DNA from: Rhizobium sp. C1
Lineage (GTDB): Bacteria; Pseudomonadota; Alphaproteobacteria; Rhizobiales; Rhizobiaceae
Length of the DNA stretch: 64,000 nucleotides
NCBI RefSeq assembly: GCF_021026335.1
Contig: NZ_JAJNCY010000001.1
Coordinates: forward strand, 124,001-188,000
Reading direction: 5' to 3'
Shown here: positions 8,764 to 18,471 of the stretch, piece after piece
Layout of the letters: each line of letters opens with the position of its first letter
Position numbering within the stretch: position 1 is the stretch's first letter
Notes under the pieces: model-generated
What the model was told of the DNA's origin: nothing
What the model saw: only the letters and a program-made list of their open reading frames with translations
Database searches by the model: none
Program-made: the position numbers and the translations under genes

Positions 8764-9668
8764 CAGCGCGCGCTCCCTTGGCCGGAGAGATAAATATGCG
8801 CAGAGACCAGCGCTTCGGATGCCGGTCGATCCGTGGAATGGCGGATCAGCGACCAGCCGATGTGCCGCAGTTCTGCGCCCAGCGCGTCGCGGTTCGCGGC
8901 ATAGGCGAGGCGATACTCTTCGGCCAGCACTTCGGCGCGGCCTGCGGTGAACTTCTCGCCCGTCTCGGGATCGGTGAATTCCGTGCGCCCTGCATAGGGG
9001 AAGTCGGCCTCAGCGGGGTCGGCGACCATGATCAGCGTTCCGCGCAGGCCCCGGCGGGCGAGCGGCGCGATGCGCTCCATGATCCTGTCGAGCGGGTCGA
9101 GAAAATCTCCGATCAGCACGATTTCGCTGGCGCCCCGGATCATGGAGGTATCCGGCAGACCGCTGACATTTTCGGCATAGGCCAGCGCGGTTGCCAGCCG
9201 TTCGGCGGCGTTGCGGGCGGCAATCGGCTCCATCAGGCCGGGCGCGCCGATGCGTTCGCCGGAGCGGGCCAGCACTTCGGCCAGCGCCAGCATCAGGACC
9301 AGCGCGCGGCTCTCCTTGGAGACCTGTCCGAATTTCGAATGATACATCATGGAGGCGGACAAATCGGCCCAAAGCCAAACGGTATGCGCGGCCTGCCATT
9401 CCTTGTCGCGGACATAGGTGTGGAGATCGTCGCGCGCCGATCTGCGCCAGTCGATGCGGGCCATGTCCTCGCCCGGCGAATAGGGGCGGAACTGCCAGAA
9501 ATTCTCGCCGATGCCGCGCCGTCTGCGGCCATGCCAGCCGGCGCTTACGGTGTTGGCGATGCGGCGGGCTTCGACAAGGCAGTCGGGCACGAGCGCTGCG
9601 CGCGCCTTGGCGCGGGCGAGGATTTCCGCTCCGCCCGTTCGTTCGACTGACTGGCCTATTGGCGCCAT
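8763..9668 (-). CDS. DUF58 domain-containing protein
   Basis: A 301-residue soluble protein. It has the DUF58 signature region REFRPYSPGEDMARIDW-like (here FWQFRPYSPGEDMARIDWRR, about residues 57-76) and a following vWA-like strand VWLWADLSASM with a degenerate MIDAS motif. It sits between the MoxR gene (9 bases upstream) and the BatA/DUF4159 gene (1-base overlap). DUF58 proteins are regular partners of MoxR ATPases. Confidence 0.88.
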   Translation of the reverse strand: MAPIGQSVERTGGAEILARAKARAALVPDCLVEARRIANTVSAGWHGRRRRGIGENFWQFRPYSPGEDMARIDWRRSARDDLHTYVRDKEWQAAHTVWLWADLSASMMYHSKFGQVSKESRALVLMLALAEVLARSGERIGAPGLMEPIAARNAAERLATALAYAENVSGLPDTSMIRGASEIVLIGDFLDPLDRIMERIAPLARRGLRGTLIMVADPAEADFPYAGRTEFTDPETGEKFTAGRAEVLAEEYRLAYAANRDALGAELRHIGWSLIRHSTDRPASEALVSAHIYLSGQGSAR

Positions 9669-9677
9669 TCCTATTCC

Positions 9678-10682
9678 TTACTTCCTGCCAACGATGCCGG
9701 CGATGACCGACTTCACCGTCATGCCTTCGGCGCGCGCGGCAAATGTCAGGGCCATGCGGTGCTGGAGCACGGCTTCGGCAATGGCGTGGACGTCGTCCAC
9801 GGAGGGCGCGAGACGGCCTTCGTAGAGCGCGCGGGCGCGGGTCGCGAGCATCAGGGCCTGACCGGCGCGGGGACCGGGCCCCCAGGAAACGTTGCGGTCG
9901 GTGAGTTCGTTGCCATGGCCGGGGCGGGCGGCGCGCACGAGGTTGAGGATCGCCTCGACCACGGTTTCGCCGACCGGCATCTTGCGAATGAGACCCTGGA
10001 TTTCAGCGAGACGGTTAGCGTCAATAACGCGGCCGGCGGTGCGTTCGGCGACGCCGGTGGTCTCGAGCAGAATCTGGCGCTCGGCGGCGAGCTCCGGATA
10101 GGGCACGTCGACCTGCATCAGGAAGCGGTCGAGCTGGGCTTCCGGCAGCGGATAGGTGCCTTCCTGTTCCAGCGGGTTCTGGGTCGCCAGAACATGGAAC
10201 GGACGGGGCAGGTCGAGCCGCTTGCCGGCGACCGAGACGTGATATTCCTGCATCGCCTGCAAGAGCGCCGACTGCGTGCGCGGCGAGGCGCGGTTGATTT
10301 CATCGGCCATCAGAAGCTGGGTGAAGATGGGCCCCTGAACGAAGCGGAAGGAGCGTTTCCCGCTCTCGTCCTGATCCATGACTTCCGAGCCGAGGATGTC
10401 GGCGGGCATCAGGTCCGGTGTGAACTGCACGCGCGCGGCATCCAGCCCGAGCACCGAGCCGAGCGTGGTGACGAGCTTGGTCTTGGCCAGCCCTGGCACA
10501 CCGACGAGAAGCGCATGGCCGCCGGAGAGCACGGCGAGCAAGGTCTGCTCCACCACGGCTTCCTGACCGAAAATGACCTTGGCGACTTCCTGCCGGATCG
10601 CGGCAATGTCGGCGAGCGCGCTTTCGGCGGCGGCCACCATGGCGGCTTCGTCGAGGGGTTCGCTTGTTGTGACGGCCGTCAT
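9678..10682 (-). CDS. MoxR-family AAA+ ATPase
   Basis: A 334-residue ATPase. The Walker A region is the MoxR variant GVPGLAKTKLV (about residues 61-71), with Walker B LLMADEINRA and sensor motif VLATQNPLEQEGTYPLPEAQLDRF split over about 130-175. It is the first gene of the minus-strand operon with the DUF58, DUF4159 and vWA-like proteins. MoxR proteins work with vWA proteins as chaperone-like machines. The 150-bp gap to the divergent DUF1285 gene should hold its promoter. Confidence 0.92.
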   Translation of the reverse strand: MTAVTTSEPLDEAAMVAAAESALADIAAIRQEVAKVIFGQEAVVEQTLLAVLSGGHALLVGVPGLAKTKLVTTLGSVLGLDAARVQFTPDLMPADILGSEVMDQDESGKRSFRFVQGPIFTQLLMADEINRASPRTQSALLQAMQEYHVSVAGKRLDLPRPFHVLATQNPLEQEGTYPLPEAQLDRFLMQVDVPYPELAAERQILLETTGVAERTAGRVIDANRLAEIQGLIRKMPVGETVVEAILNLVRAARPGHGNELTDRNVSWGPGPRAGQALMLATRARALYEGRLAPSVDDVHAIAEAVLQHRMALTFAARAEGMTVKSVIAGIVGRK

Positions 10683-10833
10683 GCGGCTTTCTCCTCAAGG
10701 TCTCGGTCGTTCAAGTTCGAATCGAACCGGAACGGTGTTCTGATCGTTTCCCTTTAACTTATAGCGCGGTGGCGGGCTGACAAGCGCGGGCTGAGCGACT
10801 ATTTGATTTCTGAAGGTAAACCGGGACCAAAGA

Positions 10834-11445
10834 ATGGCGGATGACAGGCTGGACAAGGCGGGCGATGCGGCGGGACTGGCGGCGATGATTTCGCGGGCGG
10901 CGGACCCCAAGCGTGGTTTGCCGCCCGTGGATCGCTGGAATCCACCCTTTTGCGGCGATATCGACATGGAAATCCGCGCCGACGGCACGTGGTTCTACAT
11001 GGGAACGCCGATCGGGCGCGAGGCGCTGGTGCGGCTCTTCTCGACCGTGTTGCGCCGCGACGAGGACGGGAAAACATACCTTGTGACGCCTGTGGAAAAG
11101 GTCGGCATCCGCGTCGAGGATGCGCCGTTTCTCGCCGTGGAGATGACGCGGACTGAACGGGACGGCGAGCAGGTGCTCACCTTCCGGACCAATGTGGGCG
11201 ATCTTGCCGAGGCCGGACCAGAGCATGAATTGCGCTTCGAGATTGCCGGCGAGAAAGGCGAGCTGAAGCCTTATCTGCATGTGCGCGGACGGCTGGAGGC
11301 TCTGGTCTCGCGCGCTGTGATGTACGATCTGGTCGAACTCGGCGAAGTCGTCGAGATCGAGGGCAAGGCGATGTTTGCTGTCCGCTCCGGCGGGACCGTC
11401 TTCCCCGTCATGCCGGCCGACGAGCTGGAGAGGCTCTCGCAATGA
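10834..11445 (+). CDS. DUF1285 domain-containing protein
   Basis: A 203-residue soluble protein matching the conserved alphaproteobacterial DUF1285 family, with PPVDRWNPPFCGDIDMEIR near residues 30-48 and GTWFYMGTPIGREALVRLF next. The function is unknown. Its TGA overlaps the start of the NUDIX gene by four bases (ATGA), and that gene overlaps cca, so the three form a tightly coupled operon. Confidence 0.85.
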   Translation: MADDRLDKAGDAAGLAAMISRAADPKRGLPPVDRWNPPFCGDIDMEIRADGTWFYMGTPIGREALVRLFSTVLRRDEDGKTYLVTPVEKVGIRVEDAPFLAVEMTRTERDGEQVLTFRTNVGDLAEAGPEHELRFEIAGEKGELKPYLHVRGRLEALVSRAVMYDLVELGEVVEIEGKAMFAVRSGGTVFPVMPADELERLSQ

Positions 11446-12071
11446 GCCTTTATTCGGCGGATGAGTTTCGTCGCCGCGCGCTGCGCCAGGTCGGCGAGCC
11501 CGAAGGGCTCGATTGGGCCGATCACGGCGATATTCTCATGAATCCCGGCTATGCCGATCAGCTGCAGCAAATCAAACTGCGCGATGCGGCGGTGCTTGTT
11601 CCGGTCATCGATGACGGGCCGGATGCGCGGGTGATCCTGACGCAGAGGACCGCGAAACTGCGCAAGCATTCCGGTCAGGTCGCCTTTCCGGGCGGGGCCA
11701 TCGATCCTGAGGATGTGTCTCCCGAGGCCGCGGCACTGCGCGAGGCGGAGGAGGAAATCGGGCTGAAGCCGGATTTCGTGGAGACGGTCGCGCGGCTGCC
11801 GGATTACCGGACATTTACGGGCTTTTCGATCACGCCGGTGATGGCGGTTGTCAAGCCGGGGTTTGAACTCAAGATCAACCCGGACGAGGTCGATCATGTG
11901 TTCGAGGTGCCGCTCTCCTTTTTGATGAATGAGGAGAACCATATTCTCGACAGCCGCAGCTGGGACGGCGGCGAGCGCTTCTTCTATCGCATGCCTTATG
12001 AAAACTGGAATATATGGGGCGTGACGGCGGGCATCCTGCACACCGCCTGGGAAAGATTATACGCATGGTGA
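11442..12071 (+). CDS. NUDIX hydrolase, CoA pyrophosphatase type
   Basis: A 209-residue protein. The Nudix box is intact in FPGGAIDPEDVSPEAAALRE followed by AEEEIGL (about residues 83-109). The upstream residues QRTAKLRKHSGQVAF match the NudL/CoA-pyrophosphatase subfamily signature. The likely reaction is hydrolysis of CoA or a derivative to 4'-phosphopantetheine and 3',5'-ADP; the substrate is inferred from subfamily only. It overlaps DUF1285 upstream and cca downstream. Confidence 0.88.
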   Translation: MSLYSADEFRRRALRQVGEPEGLDWADHGDILMNPGYADQLQQIKLRDAAVLVPVIDDGPDARVILTQRTAKLRKHSGQVAFPGGAIDPEDVSPEAAALREAEEEIGLKPDFVETVARLPDYRTFTGFSITPVMAVVKPGFELKINPDEVDHVFEVPLSFLMNEENHILDSRSWDGGERFFYRMPYENWNIWGVTAGILHTAWERLYAW

Positions 12072-13330
12072 ATGTTGCGAATGAAGACTGGTTTAACGCG
12101 CGGGACCTGAAGCAGGCCATGGCGCTCATCAACGCCGATGGCGGGGAGGGGCGCATTGCCGGGGGTGCCGTGCGCAACAGTCTCATGAAGATCGCCATTG
12201 CCGATGTCGATCTGGCGACCACACTGAAGCCCGAAGAGGTGATGGAACGCGCCAAGGCGGCCGGCATCAAGGCGATCCCGACCGGGATCGAGCATGGTAC
12301 GGTGACGCTGGTGATCGATGGCCGGCCCTTTGAGGTGACGACGCTGCGCCGAGACGTGACAACGGACGGACGCCGCGCCGAGGTCGCCTTCACCGATGAC
12401 TGGCAGGAGGATGCCAGCCGGCGCGATCTGACGATCAACGGACTTTATGCAGATGCCAAGGGCGAGGTCATCGATCTCGTTGGCGGGCTTGCCGATATCG
12501 AGACGCGCACCGTGCGCTTCATCGGCGATGCGGAGACGCGCATCCGCGAGGATTACTTACGCATCCTGCGCTATTTCCGCTTCTTTGCCTTCTACGGTTC
12601 CGGACGTCCGGACGCCGGAGCGCTCAAGGCCATGGCGCGGGAGAAGGACGGATTGAAGCGCCTTTCGGCCGAGCGGGTGTGGTCGGAGCTGAAGAAGCTG
12701 CTTTCGGCGGACGATCCGGGGCGGGCGCTTTTATGGATGCGCACGGCGGGCATTCTGACGCTCATCCTGCCCGAGACGGAGAAATGGGGCATTGACGAAG
12801 TGCCGGCGCTGATTGCAGCCGAGCGTGCCTTCGGCTGGAAACCCGATCCGCTTCTTCGCCTCGCCGCTATCGTGCCCCCGGATGCCGAGCGGCTGGCCGC
12901 GATGGCCGACCGGCTGCGGATGTCCCGGCAGGAGGCGGATTTTCTGGGTCAATGGGCGTCGTCGCCGGCAATTCCGGAGAATGTTGCGGTCACGGCATTC
13001 CGCCGCATGCTTTACCGTACCGGCAAGGCGGGCGCGATTGTCCGGCTGAAATTGCAGCTTGCCATCGCACGCGCCAAGGCGGAGGGCGATGTGGCGCTCA
13101 TGGCCGAAGTCGGCCGATTGAGCGCGTTGCTGAAAGAGGCTGACACATGGGGCAAGCCGGTCTTTCCGCTGACAGGTCTGGATGTCATCGCCAAGGGCAT
13201 CGCGCCCGGCCCGCGGGTGGGCGAAATCCTGTCCGTTCTGGAAGAGGAATGGGTGGCGGGCGATTTCAACGCGGACAGGTCCGCGTTGCTTGCCCGGCTG
13301 GAGGCGCTGATTACGGCCCCGTCTTCTTAG
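12065..13330 (+). CDS. cca: CCA tRNA nucleotidyltransferase
   Basis: A 421-residue class II nucleotidyltransferase that adds or repairs the tRNA 3' CCA end. The head domain shows IAGGAVRN (about residues 31-38), the metal-binding DVDLATT and the RRDLTINGLY motif (about 121-130). An RNA-binding helical domain follows, with RILRYFRFFAFYG near 160. The start at 12065 (MVNVANEDW) overlaps the NUDIX stop by 7 bases. Its last 20 bases overlap the convergent GGDEF gene. Confidence 0.93.
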   Translation: MVNVANEDWFNARDLKQAMALINADGGEGRIAGGAVRNSLMKIAIADVDLATTLKPEEVMERAKAAGIKAIPTGIEHGTVTLVIDGRPFEVTTLRRDVTTDGRRAEVAFTDDWQEDASRRDLTINGLYADAKGEVIDLVGGLADIETRTVRFIGDAETRIREDYLRILRYFRFFAFYGSGRPDAGALKAMAREKDGLKRLSAERVWSELKKLLSADDPGRALLWMRTAGILTLILPETEKWGIDEVPALIAAERAFGWKPDPLLRLAAIVPPDAERLAAMADRLRMSRQEADFLGQWASSPAIPENVAVTAFRRMLYRTGKAGAIVRLKLQLAIARAKAEGDVALMAEVGRLSALLKEADTWGKPVFPLTGLDVIAKGIAPGPRVGEILSVLEEEWVAGDFNADRSALLARLEALITAPSS

Positions 13331-14576
13331 CCGAATAGATCCGCGTCATGCGGCGGCTGATTCGCTGTTCGGCAAGGCCAACGCGCTTCTCGCCGTCATT
13401 TTCGAGCACTTTCATCAGCCGCATGGTCGGGCTGAACATGGTCACGCGGTTACGTCCGTCTTCCTTGGCGGCGTAAAGTGCGCAATCGGCGGCGGCAACG
13501 AGATTGTCGAAGTTGACGCCGGCCTTGGCGATGGTGGCAACGCCGATGCTGACGGTCAGCCGCAGCGGTCGGCCCTGGCATTGGAGGACGGTGTTCTCGA
13601 CGGCCTCACGCAATTCATCGAGCAGTATGAAGACGCTGCGCTCCGGGTTTTCGGGGATGAAAACCGCAAATTCCTCGCCGCCTACGCGGCCGAAAAGGGC
13701 GTCATGTGGCAGGCGGCCCTTCACTGTGCGGGCGAACTCGACCAACGCCAGGTCGCCGGCCTGATGACCGAACTCGTCATTGATGGATTTGAAGTGGTCG
13801 AGGTCGATAATGGCGAGAACGGCCCCTTCGCCGGCGCTTCTAAGGGCCGTGTCGGTGCGCTGGACGAAGGCGCGGCGGTTGGCGACGCCGGTCAGCATGT
13901 CTGTTTCAGATGCGATGCGATGGCGTTGCTCGGAGCGTTCCTTGATGAGCAGCATTGAGCTCGTGGCAATCATGGTCACGTTCAGGAAGGCCTCAAGCAT
14001 GAAGAGCTTGAACCAGGTGGATGCGATGCGCCCAGCCACGAGCGGTGCCGGATCGTTAAAGAGCACGATCACATTGGCGGCGTGAAAGGTCGCGTGCAGC
14101 AACAGGAAACCGACGAGAGGCTTTGTCAGTGACAATTCCGAATTACCCTTGCCGAAATAGAGGGTAAAGGCGTTGCTCGTCGCAAAGATGCATGTGAGGG
14201 TCGACTGCAACATCACCGCATTGTTCGGATTCTCACGCAGCGCTGGAAACAGAAGATGCACGAGAAGCATGGCCAGCGGCAGGCCCACGATCGCGGACGG
14301 GTAAACCTGCCGGCTACCGAAGGCTCGGTAGGCTGACCAGGAGAGCGTGTAAGATAGCGTGTTCAGGACCGAGGCGACGATGACTCCAACCTCCGGCGCA
14401 TGGGGCATGAGGGTAATCGTCAGCCCTGAGCAGGCGCCAGCGAGAAAGCCCGGGGCCCAGAAGGCAGCGGCCGTTTCTCTTCTGTTATGGTGCCATATGA
14501 TCGCCATTGCCACGGACAAAGCCACCATGACAATGAAGATACAAAGGGTGATCGTCGGTACGCTGATAAGTTCCAT
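13311..14576 (-). CDS. Membrane-bound diguanylate cyclase (GGDEF)
   Basis: A 421-residue protein. About six N-terminal membrane helices (residues 5-215) form an integral sensor. A GGDEF domain (about 225-385) has the active-site motif RVGGEEFAVF, so c-di-GMP synthesis from GTP is expected. No RxxD product-inhibition site stands five residues before GGEEF. A basic tail follows the domain. It is convergent with cca and transcribed alone. The sensed signal is unknown. Confidence 0.87.
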   Translation of the reverse strand: MELISVPTITLCIFIVMVALSVAMAIIWHHNRRETAAAFWAPGFLAGACSGLTITLMPHAPEVGVIVASVLNTLSYTLSWSAYRAFGSRQVYPSAIVGLPLAMLLVHLLFPALRENPNNAVMLQSTLTCIFATSNAFTLYFGKGNSELSLTKPLVGFLLLHATFHAANVIVLFNDPAPLVAGRIASTWFKLFMLEAFLNVTMIATSSMLLIKERSEQRHRIASETDMLTGVANRRAFVQRTDTALRSAGEGAVLAIIDLDHFKSINDEFGHQAGDLALVEFARTVKGRLPHDALFGRVGGEEFAVFIPENPERSVFILLDELREAVENTVLQCQGRPLRLTVSIGVATIAKAGVNFDNLVAAADCALYAAKEDGRNRVTMFSPTMRLMKVLENDGEKRVGLAEQRISRRMTRIYSAKKTGP

Positions 14577-14678
14577 CGCTTGTCTCCAGCCCCAAGGCTA
14601 TTGGACAAGCTTAAAAAATAGGCTAATCGCGTCCGTCTTTATTTAATTGTTGCGCCTCTTTTTGAGACTGCTGGTGCT

Positions 14679-14864
14679 TCACTTCGCGGGCATTTCGTCG
14701 CGGATGCGCGCCTTGATGTTCTCCACCATGGTTTCCCGGATGATGGTTTCGCCGTGGACCTCTCGCAGATGTTCGACTGCGCGGCGAACAACTTCAGCTT
14801 CCTCCTCCGCCCGCGTATGCCACTGGCAGCCGGGAACGAGGGTTGCGCATTCAAACTGTCGCAT
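14679..14864 (-). CDS. DUF1059 domain-containing small protein
   Basis: A 61-residue protein starting MRQFECATLVPGCQWHTRAE. The two cysteines (residues 6 and 13) and the EHLREVHGE segment match DUF1059 (PF06348). A strong CAGGAGGAAG site precedes ATG 14864. It lies 70 bases downstream of hemF on the same strand and may be co-transcribed. Function is unknown. Confidence 0.8.
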   Translation of the reverse strand: MRQFECATLVPGCQWHTRAEEEAEVVRRAVEHLREVHGETIIRETMVENIKARIRDEMPAK

Positions 14865-14934
14865 GATCTTCCTCCTGCTGGTTCGGTCCATTCCGAACTG
14901 AGCAGGGGCCGAGACGTTCCCGGCCAATGTCAGA

Positions 14935-15849
14935 TCAGGGCCAGCGCACCATCGGGGGGAGCGAGGAGAGGATCGACTCGACATTGCCGCCGGTCTTCAG
15001 GCCGAAGATCGTGCCGCGGTCGTAGAGCAGGTTGAACTCGACATAGCGGCCGCGACGGATCAGCTGTTCCTCGCGGTCCTGCTCGGTCCAGGGCGTATTG
15101 AAATTGGATTCCACGATTTTCGGATAGACCATCGCGAAGGTGCGACCGACGTCGCGGGTAAACGCGAAGTCGGCTTCCCAGCCGCCCTTGTCTTCGGGCG
15201 AGTGCAGCCAGTCGTAGAAGATGCCGCCGATGCCGCGCGGCTCGTTGCGGTGCTTGAGATAGAAATAGTCGTCGCACCAGGCCTTGTATTTCTCGTAGTC
15301 CGCAACCGCCTCATTGTGGCGGCAGGCCAGTTCCATGGCGCGGTGGAAGAGCTTGGTATCGGGATCGTATTGTGTGCGCCGCCGGTCGAGTACCGGCGTG
15401 AGGTCGGCACCGCCGCCGAACCAGTGCGAGGTGGTTACCACCATGCGCGTGTTCATATGCACGGCCGGCACATTGGGGTTCACCGGATGGGCGATCAGCG
15501 AAATGCCCGAGGCCCAGAAGCGCGGGTCTTCTTCCGCGCCCGGGATCTGCGCACGGAACTCCGGCGAGAACTCACCATGGACGGTGGATGTGTGAACGCC
15601 GACCTTTTCGAAGACCCGGCCGGTCATGATTGACATGCGGCCGCCGCCGCCGCGACCCTCTTCACGATGCCAGTCCTTTGGAGCGAAACGGCCCGGCGCG
15701 CGATCAGAGAGCGGGCCCGTCAGCTTGTCTTCCAGCGCCTCAAAGGATCGGCAGATCTGGTCGCGCAGGTTTTCGAACCATTGGCGAGCCGCACCCTTCC
15801 TGGCCTCGATATCGGGCGGAAGGCCCTTCGGTAAGCTCGGTCTCTGCAT
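14935..15849 (-). CDS. hemF: Aerobic coproporphyrinogen III oxidase
   Basis: A 304-residue enzyme of normal family length that converts coproporphyrinogen III to protoporphyrinogen IX with oxygen in heme synthesis. Diagnostic segments are [32 protein letters not shown] (about residues 137-152), [13 protein letters not shown] and [18 protein letters not shown] near the C-terminus. It is the first gene of a possible pair with the DUF1059 gene. Confidence 0.95.
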   Translation of the reverse strand: MQRPSLPKGLPPDIEARKGAARQWFENLRDQICRSFEALEDKLTGPLSDRAPGRFAPKDWHREEGRGGGGRMSIMTGRVFEKVGVHTSTVHGEFSPEFRAQIPGAEEDPRFWASGISLIAHPVNPNVPAVHMNTRMVVTTSHWFGGGADLTPVLDRRRTQYDPDTKLFHRAMELACRHNEAVADYEKYKAWCDDYFYLKHRNEPRGIGGIFYDWLHSPEDKGGWEADFAFTRDVGRTFAMVYPKIVESNFNTPWTEQDREEQLIRRGRYVEFNLLYDRGTIFGLKTGGNVESILSSLPPMVRWP

Positions 15850-16005
15850 TCAGGCTATTCCGATTCCGATCAATATCTTGCGCTCGTGTGCTTGAGCTTT
15901 GAGTCATCTAACAGCAGCGCGCCGCCGCATCCAGTGCGTGAATTGACTCTCCCCCGGGAATTGCCCATCTTGAGGCTAAATATCGCAGGTTTAGTGTGAG
16001 GCAGC

Positions 16006-16266
16006 ATGGCACGGGTACCCGGGCCTCCTCCCATGGACGGGCTGAGGCGCAAGATTGCAGAAGGTCGGCAGGTGAGGGCCGGCGCGGGCGAAGGTCGCTT
16101 CGTGCGGGAGACCTTTATGCTGCCGCGCGAAGATGCGCGCGCCAAGGCGCGGGAATGGTTCGACGCCTTTCCCAAGGCCGCCTACTGGACCGAGGTCGAG
16201 AGCTGGCGGCAGCTTCCCGATGGCGCGATCGAGTTCACGATGCGGCGCCTGCCATCCGCTGATTGA
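16006..16266 (+). CDS. Conserved hypothetical protein, 86 residues
   Basis: A small soluble basic protein (MARVPGPPPMDGLRRKI...). The central part FVRETFMLPREDARAKA followed by REWFDAFPKAAYWTEV has a coherent amphipathic pattern that looks like a real rhizobial hypothetical protein, but I cannot name the family. Its 3' end overlaps the convergent panE-like gene by 32 bases. Confidence 0.6.
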   Translation: MARVPGPPPMDGLRRKIAEGRQVRAGAGEGRFVRETFMLPREDARAKAREWFDAFPKAAYWTEVESWRQLPDGAIEFTMRRLPSAD

Positions 16267-17266
16267 TCAGCCCTGCAATCTCCCGTGGCGTCCAGTTTTT
16301 CCGCCCGCCACATTCGGCCTGTTTCACCAGTTCCACCATCGTTTCGTTCGCAGGGCAGGGGACGCCGTGGCGGCGTCCGTGTTCGGCGACCGTGCCGTTT
16401 AGGAAATCGATTTCGGTCCGGCGTCCGGCCGCGAAATCGTCGGCCATCGATGACCGCGCGTCGCGGGCGATCTTCTGGAGCTTCAGCCCGGTTCGGTTGA
16501 ACAACCAGTCCGGCGTTGCGAGGAAATAGGGAATGAGCCAGGGCGGAAGCGGCCCCAGCTTGGCCGGCTCAATTTCCTCGGCGCTCATCACTTCCAGACA
16601 TTCGCCTTGCAGCGTGGCGAGAAGCCGACGCCAGGCGCGCTGCGACAGCTGCTCGTGAAGCGTGAGACCTGAAAGCGCATTGAGCGGATTGTTGAGATTG
16701 AGAAGCAGCTTGCTCCATTTGACGGCGGTCATGTCGGTCACGAAGTCGATGGGCTGACCTGAAGCGGAAAGCGGTGCGAACGCCGCTTCCAGCGACGCAT
16801 TGCGGCCCATCGCAACATGGCCGGCGCTGGTCTTGCGAAACCGGGTCGGCGTGGGGCGTACCACATTATAGGGCACCATGCCCTCGACAATGCTCATAGT
16901 CGGAAGCAGGGCGGACAGTCGAACAGCGTTCTCAACGCCGTTTTGCAGTGACAGAATGAGGGTTCCGGGGCGGGCATGGGCGGCGATCTCGGCGGCGGCA
17001 GGTTCGTCATCGGTCGTCTTGACGCTCAGCACGATGATATCGGCGTCGGCGAGCGCTTCGGGCGATGTCGAAAAGGCGATGTCCTGCGGTTTGAACAGAT
17101 GCGTTCCGCCGTCGCCCTCCACGCTCAAGCCTTCGCCGGCAATGCGCTCGGCGAGCGATGCCCGGCCGACGAAGCGGATATCGAGCCCGGCGGCGAGCCA
17201 GGTGAGGCCGACATGACAGCCAATGGAACCCGCGCCGAAAACGACGATCCTGGGGCGTGGCGTCAT
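16235..17266 (-). CDS. panE: 2-dehydropantoate 2-reductase family protein (ketopantoate reductase-like)
   Basis: A 343-residue NADPH-dependent oxidoreductase. It has the Rossmann motif FGAGSIGCHVG at residues 9-19, the family NGVEN segment, and the catalytic-lysine region TAVKWSKLLLNLNNPLNAL. Members reduce ketopantoate to pantoate for CoA synthesis. Rhizobia often carry several paralogs, so the substrate is not certain. The start overlaps the MFS stop by four bases (ATGA), indicating one transcript with that transporter. Confidence 0.8.
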   Translation of the reverse strand: MTPRPRIVVFGAGSIGCHVGLTWLAAGLDIRFVGRASLAERIAGEGLSVEGDGGTHLFKPQDIAFSTSPEALADADIIVLSVKTTDDEPAAAEIAAHARPGTLILSLQNGVENAVRLSALLPTMSIVEGMVPYNVVRPTPTRFRKTSAGHVAMGRNASLEAAFAPLSASGQPIDFVTDMTAVKWSKLLLNLNNPLNALSGLTLHEQLSQRAWRRLLATLQGECLEVMSAEEIEPAKLGPLPPWLIPYFLATPDWLFNRTGLKLQKIARDARSSMADDFAAGRRTEIDFLNGTVAEHGRRHGVPCPANETMVELVKQAECGGRKNWTPREIAGLINQRMAGAAS

Positions 17267-18471
17267 GACGTTGCGCCCGCCTTCTTGGGAACGGGACCGT
17301 TCAGCATTTCGGCAACGGCGATGGGCAATGTGGCGAGGAAGCCTGCCGCGGCAATCGCCGGCCAGCCGAAATGGGCATAAAGCACGGGACCGAGCGCCGA
17401 GGTGATCGAGCCCGCCACGAAGATCGAGGTGATATAGGCGGAGTTGATGCGGCCGCGTTCCTCCTCGGACAGTGCATAGATCAGCCTCTGGCTGATGACC
17501 TGATTGGCCTGAACGCAGGCGTCGAACAGCGCTGCGGCGATCATCAGGGCGATGATCATCCCGGCCTGCGCGAAGAATTCAGTCAGCGCCAGGATGATCG
17601 CGGCGCCGAGCCCGGCCGCGATCGTTGCCGCACGCGACAGGCCCCTGTCGGCGATGCGTCCGGCGAGAGGGGCCGACAGCGCGCCGCCGGCACCGGCCAG
17701 CGCGAAGAGCGCGATCTCCTGCTGGTCATAGCCGAAGCGGTCGGCCAGCAGCAGGGGGATCGTGGTCCAAAAGGCGGTGAACATGCCAAAGAGCGACATC
17801 TGGTAGGCCATGCGCCGGCGGAGCACGCCGTAGCGCATGACGGTAGCCGCAGTCGAGCGCAACGTGCTCAGATAACCTTCCTTGAGCGCTGGCTGGCGGG
17901 TGGGTAGCAGCGCGCGCAGGAGAAGGCCGATCAGCAACGTGATCGCGGCGGCGGTGAAGAAAACGCCGCGCCAGCCGATGACGCTGGCAAGAAAGCTCGA
18001 GAAGGGGCGGGCCAGCATGATGCCGGTGATCAGCCCTGCCATGACCGTGCCGATGACGCGACCGCGCCGCGCGGTGGAGGCCATGCCGGCGATCATGGGA
18101 ACGAGGATCTGCGCGCCGACGCAGGCCGCACCGGCCACGACTGCGGAGGTCAGGAAGGCTGCCTCATTGCCGGAGAGCGCGATGGCCGTCAGCGCCAGCG
18201 CCGTGACGACGAGGCTGATCGTCACCAGCATGCGGTTCTCGTAACGGTCGGCCAGCGGCACGATAAGCGCGAGGCCGAGACCATAGCCGATCTGCATCGC
18301 CGTCACGATCAGGCCGGCCGCCTGCCGCGACAGGCCGATGTCGCGGCTGATCGGGTCGATCAGCGGCTGCGCATAGTAGATCGTTGCGACGAGAACCCCG
18401 GAGCCGATGGCGGCCAGCCAGACCATGAGCGCGGTCGGTTCGGACGAGACGGCAGGGCGAGGTTCGGACAT
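17263..18471 (-). CDS. Major facilitator superfamily transporter
   Basis: A 402-residue, 12-helix transporter. The first helix is GSGVLVATIYYAQPLIDPIS. The loop 2-3 motif region is LIVPLADRYENRMLV (about 68-82). The sequence resembles YajR/YnfM-type drug or metabolite exporters. It is the first gene of a two-gene operon with the ketopantoate-reductase-like gene. The substrate is unknown. Confidence 0.87.
   Translation of the reverse strand: MSEPRPAVSSEPTALMVWLAAIGSGVLVATIYYAQPLIDPISRDIGLSRQAAGLIVTAMQIGYGLGLALIVPLADRYENRMLVTISLVVTALALTAIALSGNEAAFLTSAVVAGAACVGAQILVPMIAGMASTARRGRVIGTVMAGLITGIMLARPFSSFLASVIGWRGVFFTAAAITLLIGLLLRALLPTRQPALKEGYLSTLRSTAATVMRYGVLRRRMAYQMSLFGMFTAFWTTIPLLLADRFGYDQQEIALFALAGAGGALSAPLAGRIADRGLSRAATIAAGLGAAIILALTEFFAQAGMIIALMIAAALFDACVQANQVISQRLIYALSEEERGRINSAYITSIFVAGSITSALGPVLYAHFGWPAIAAAGFLATLPIAVAEMLNGPVPKKAGATS

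Noticed and set aside
10729-10754. An EcfG-type promoter upstream of the DUF1285 gene
   Set aside because: GGAAC is present but the -10 part reads CCTT rather than CGTT.
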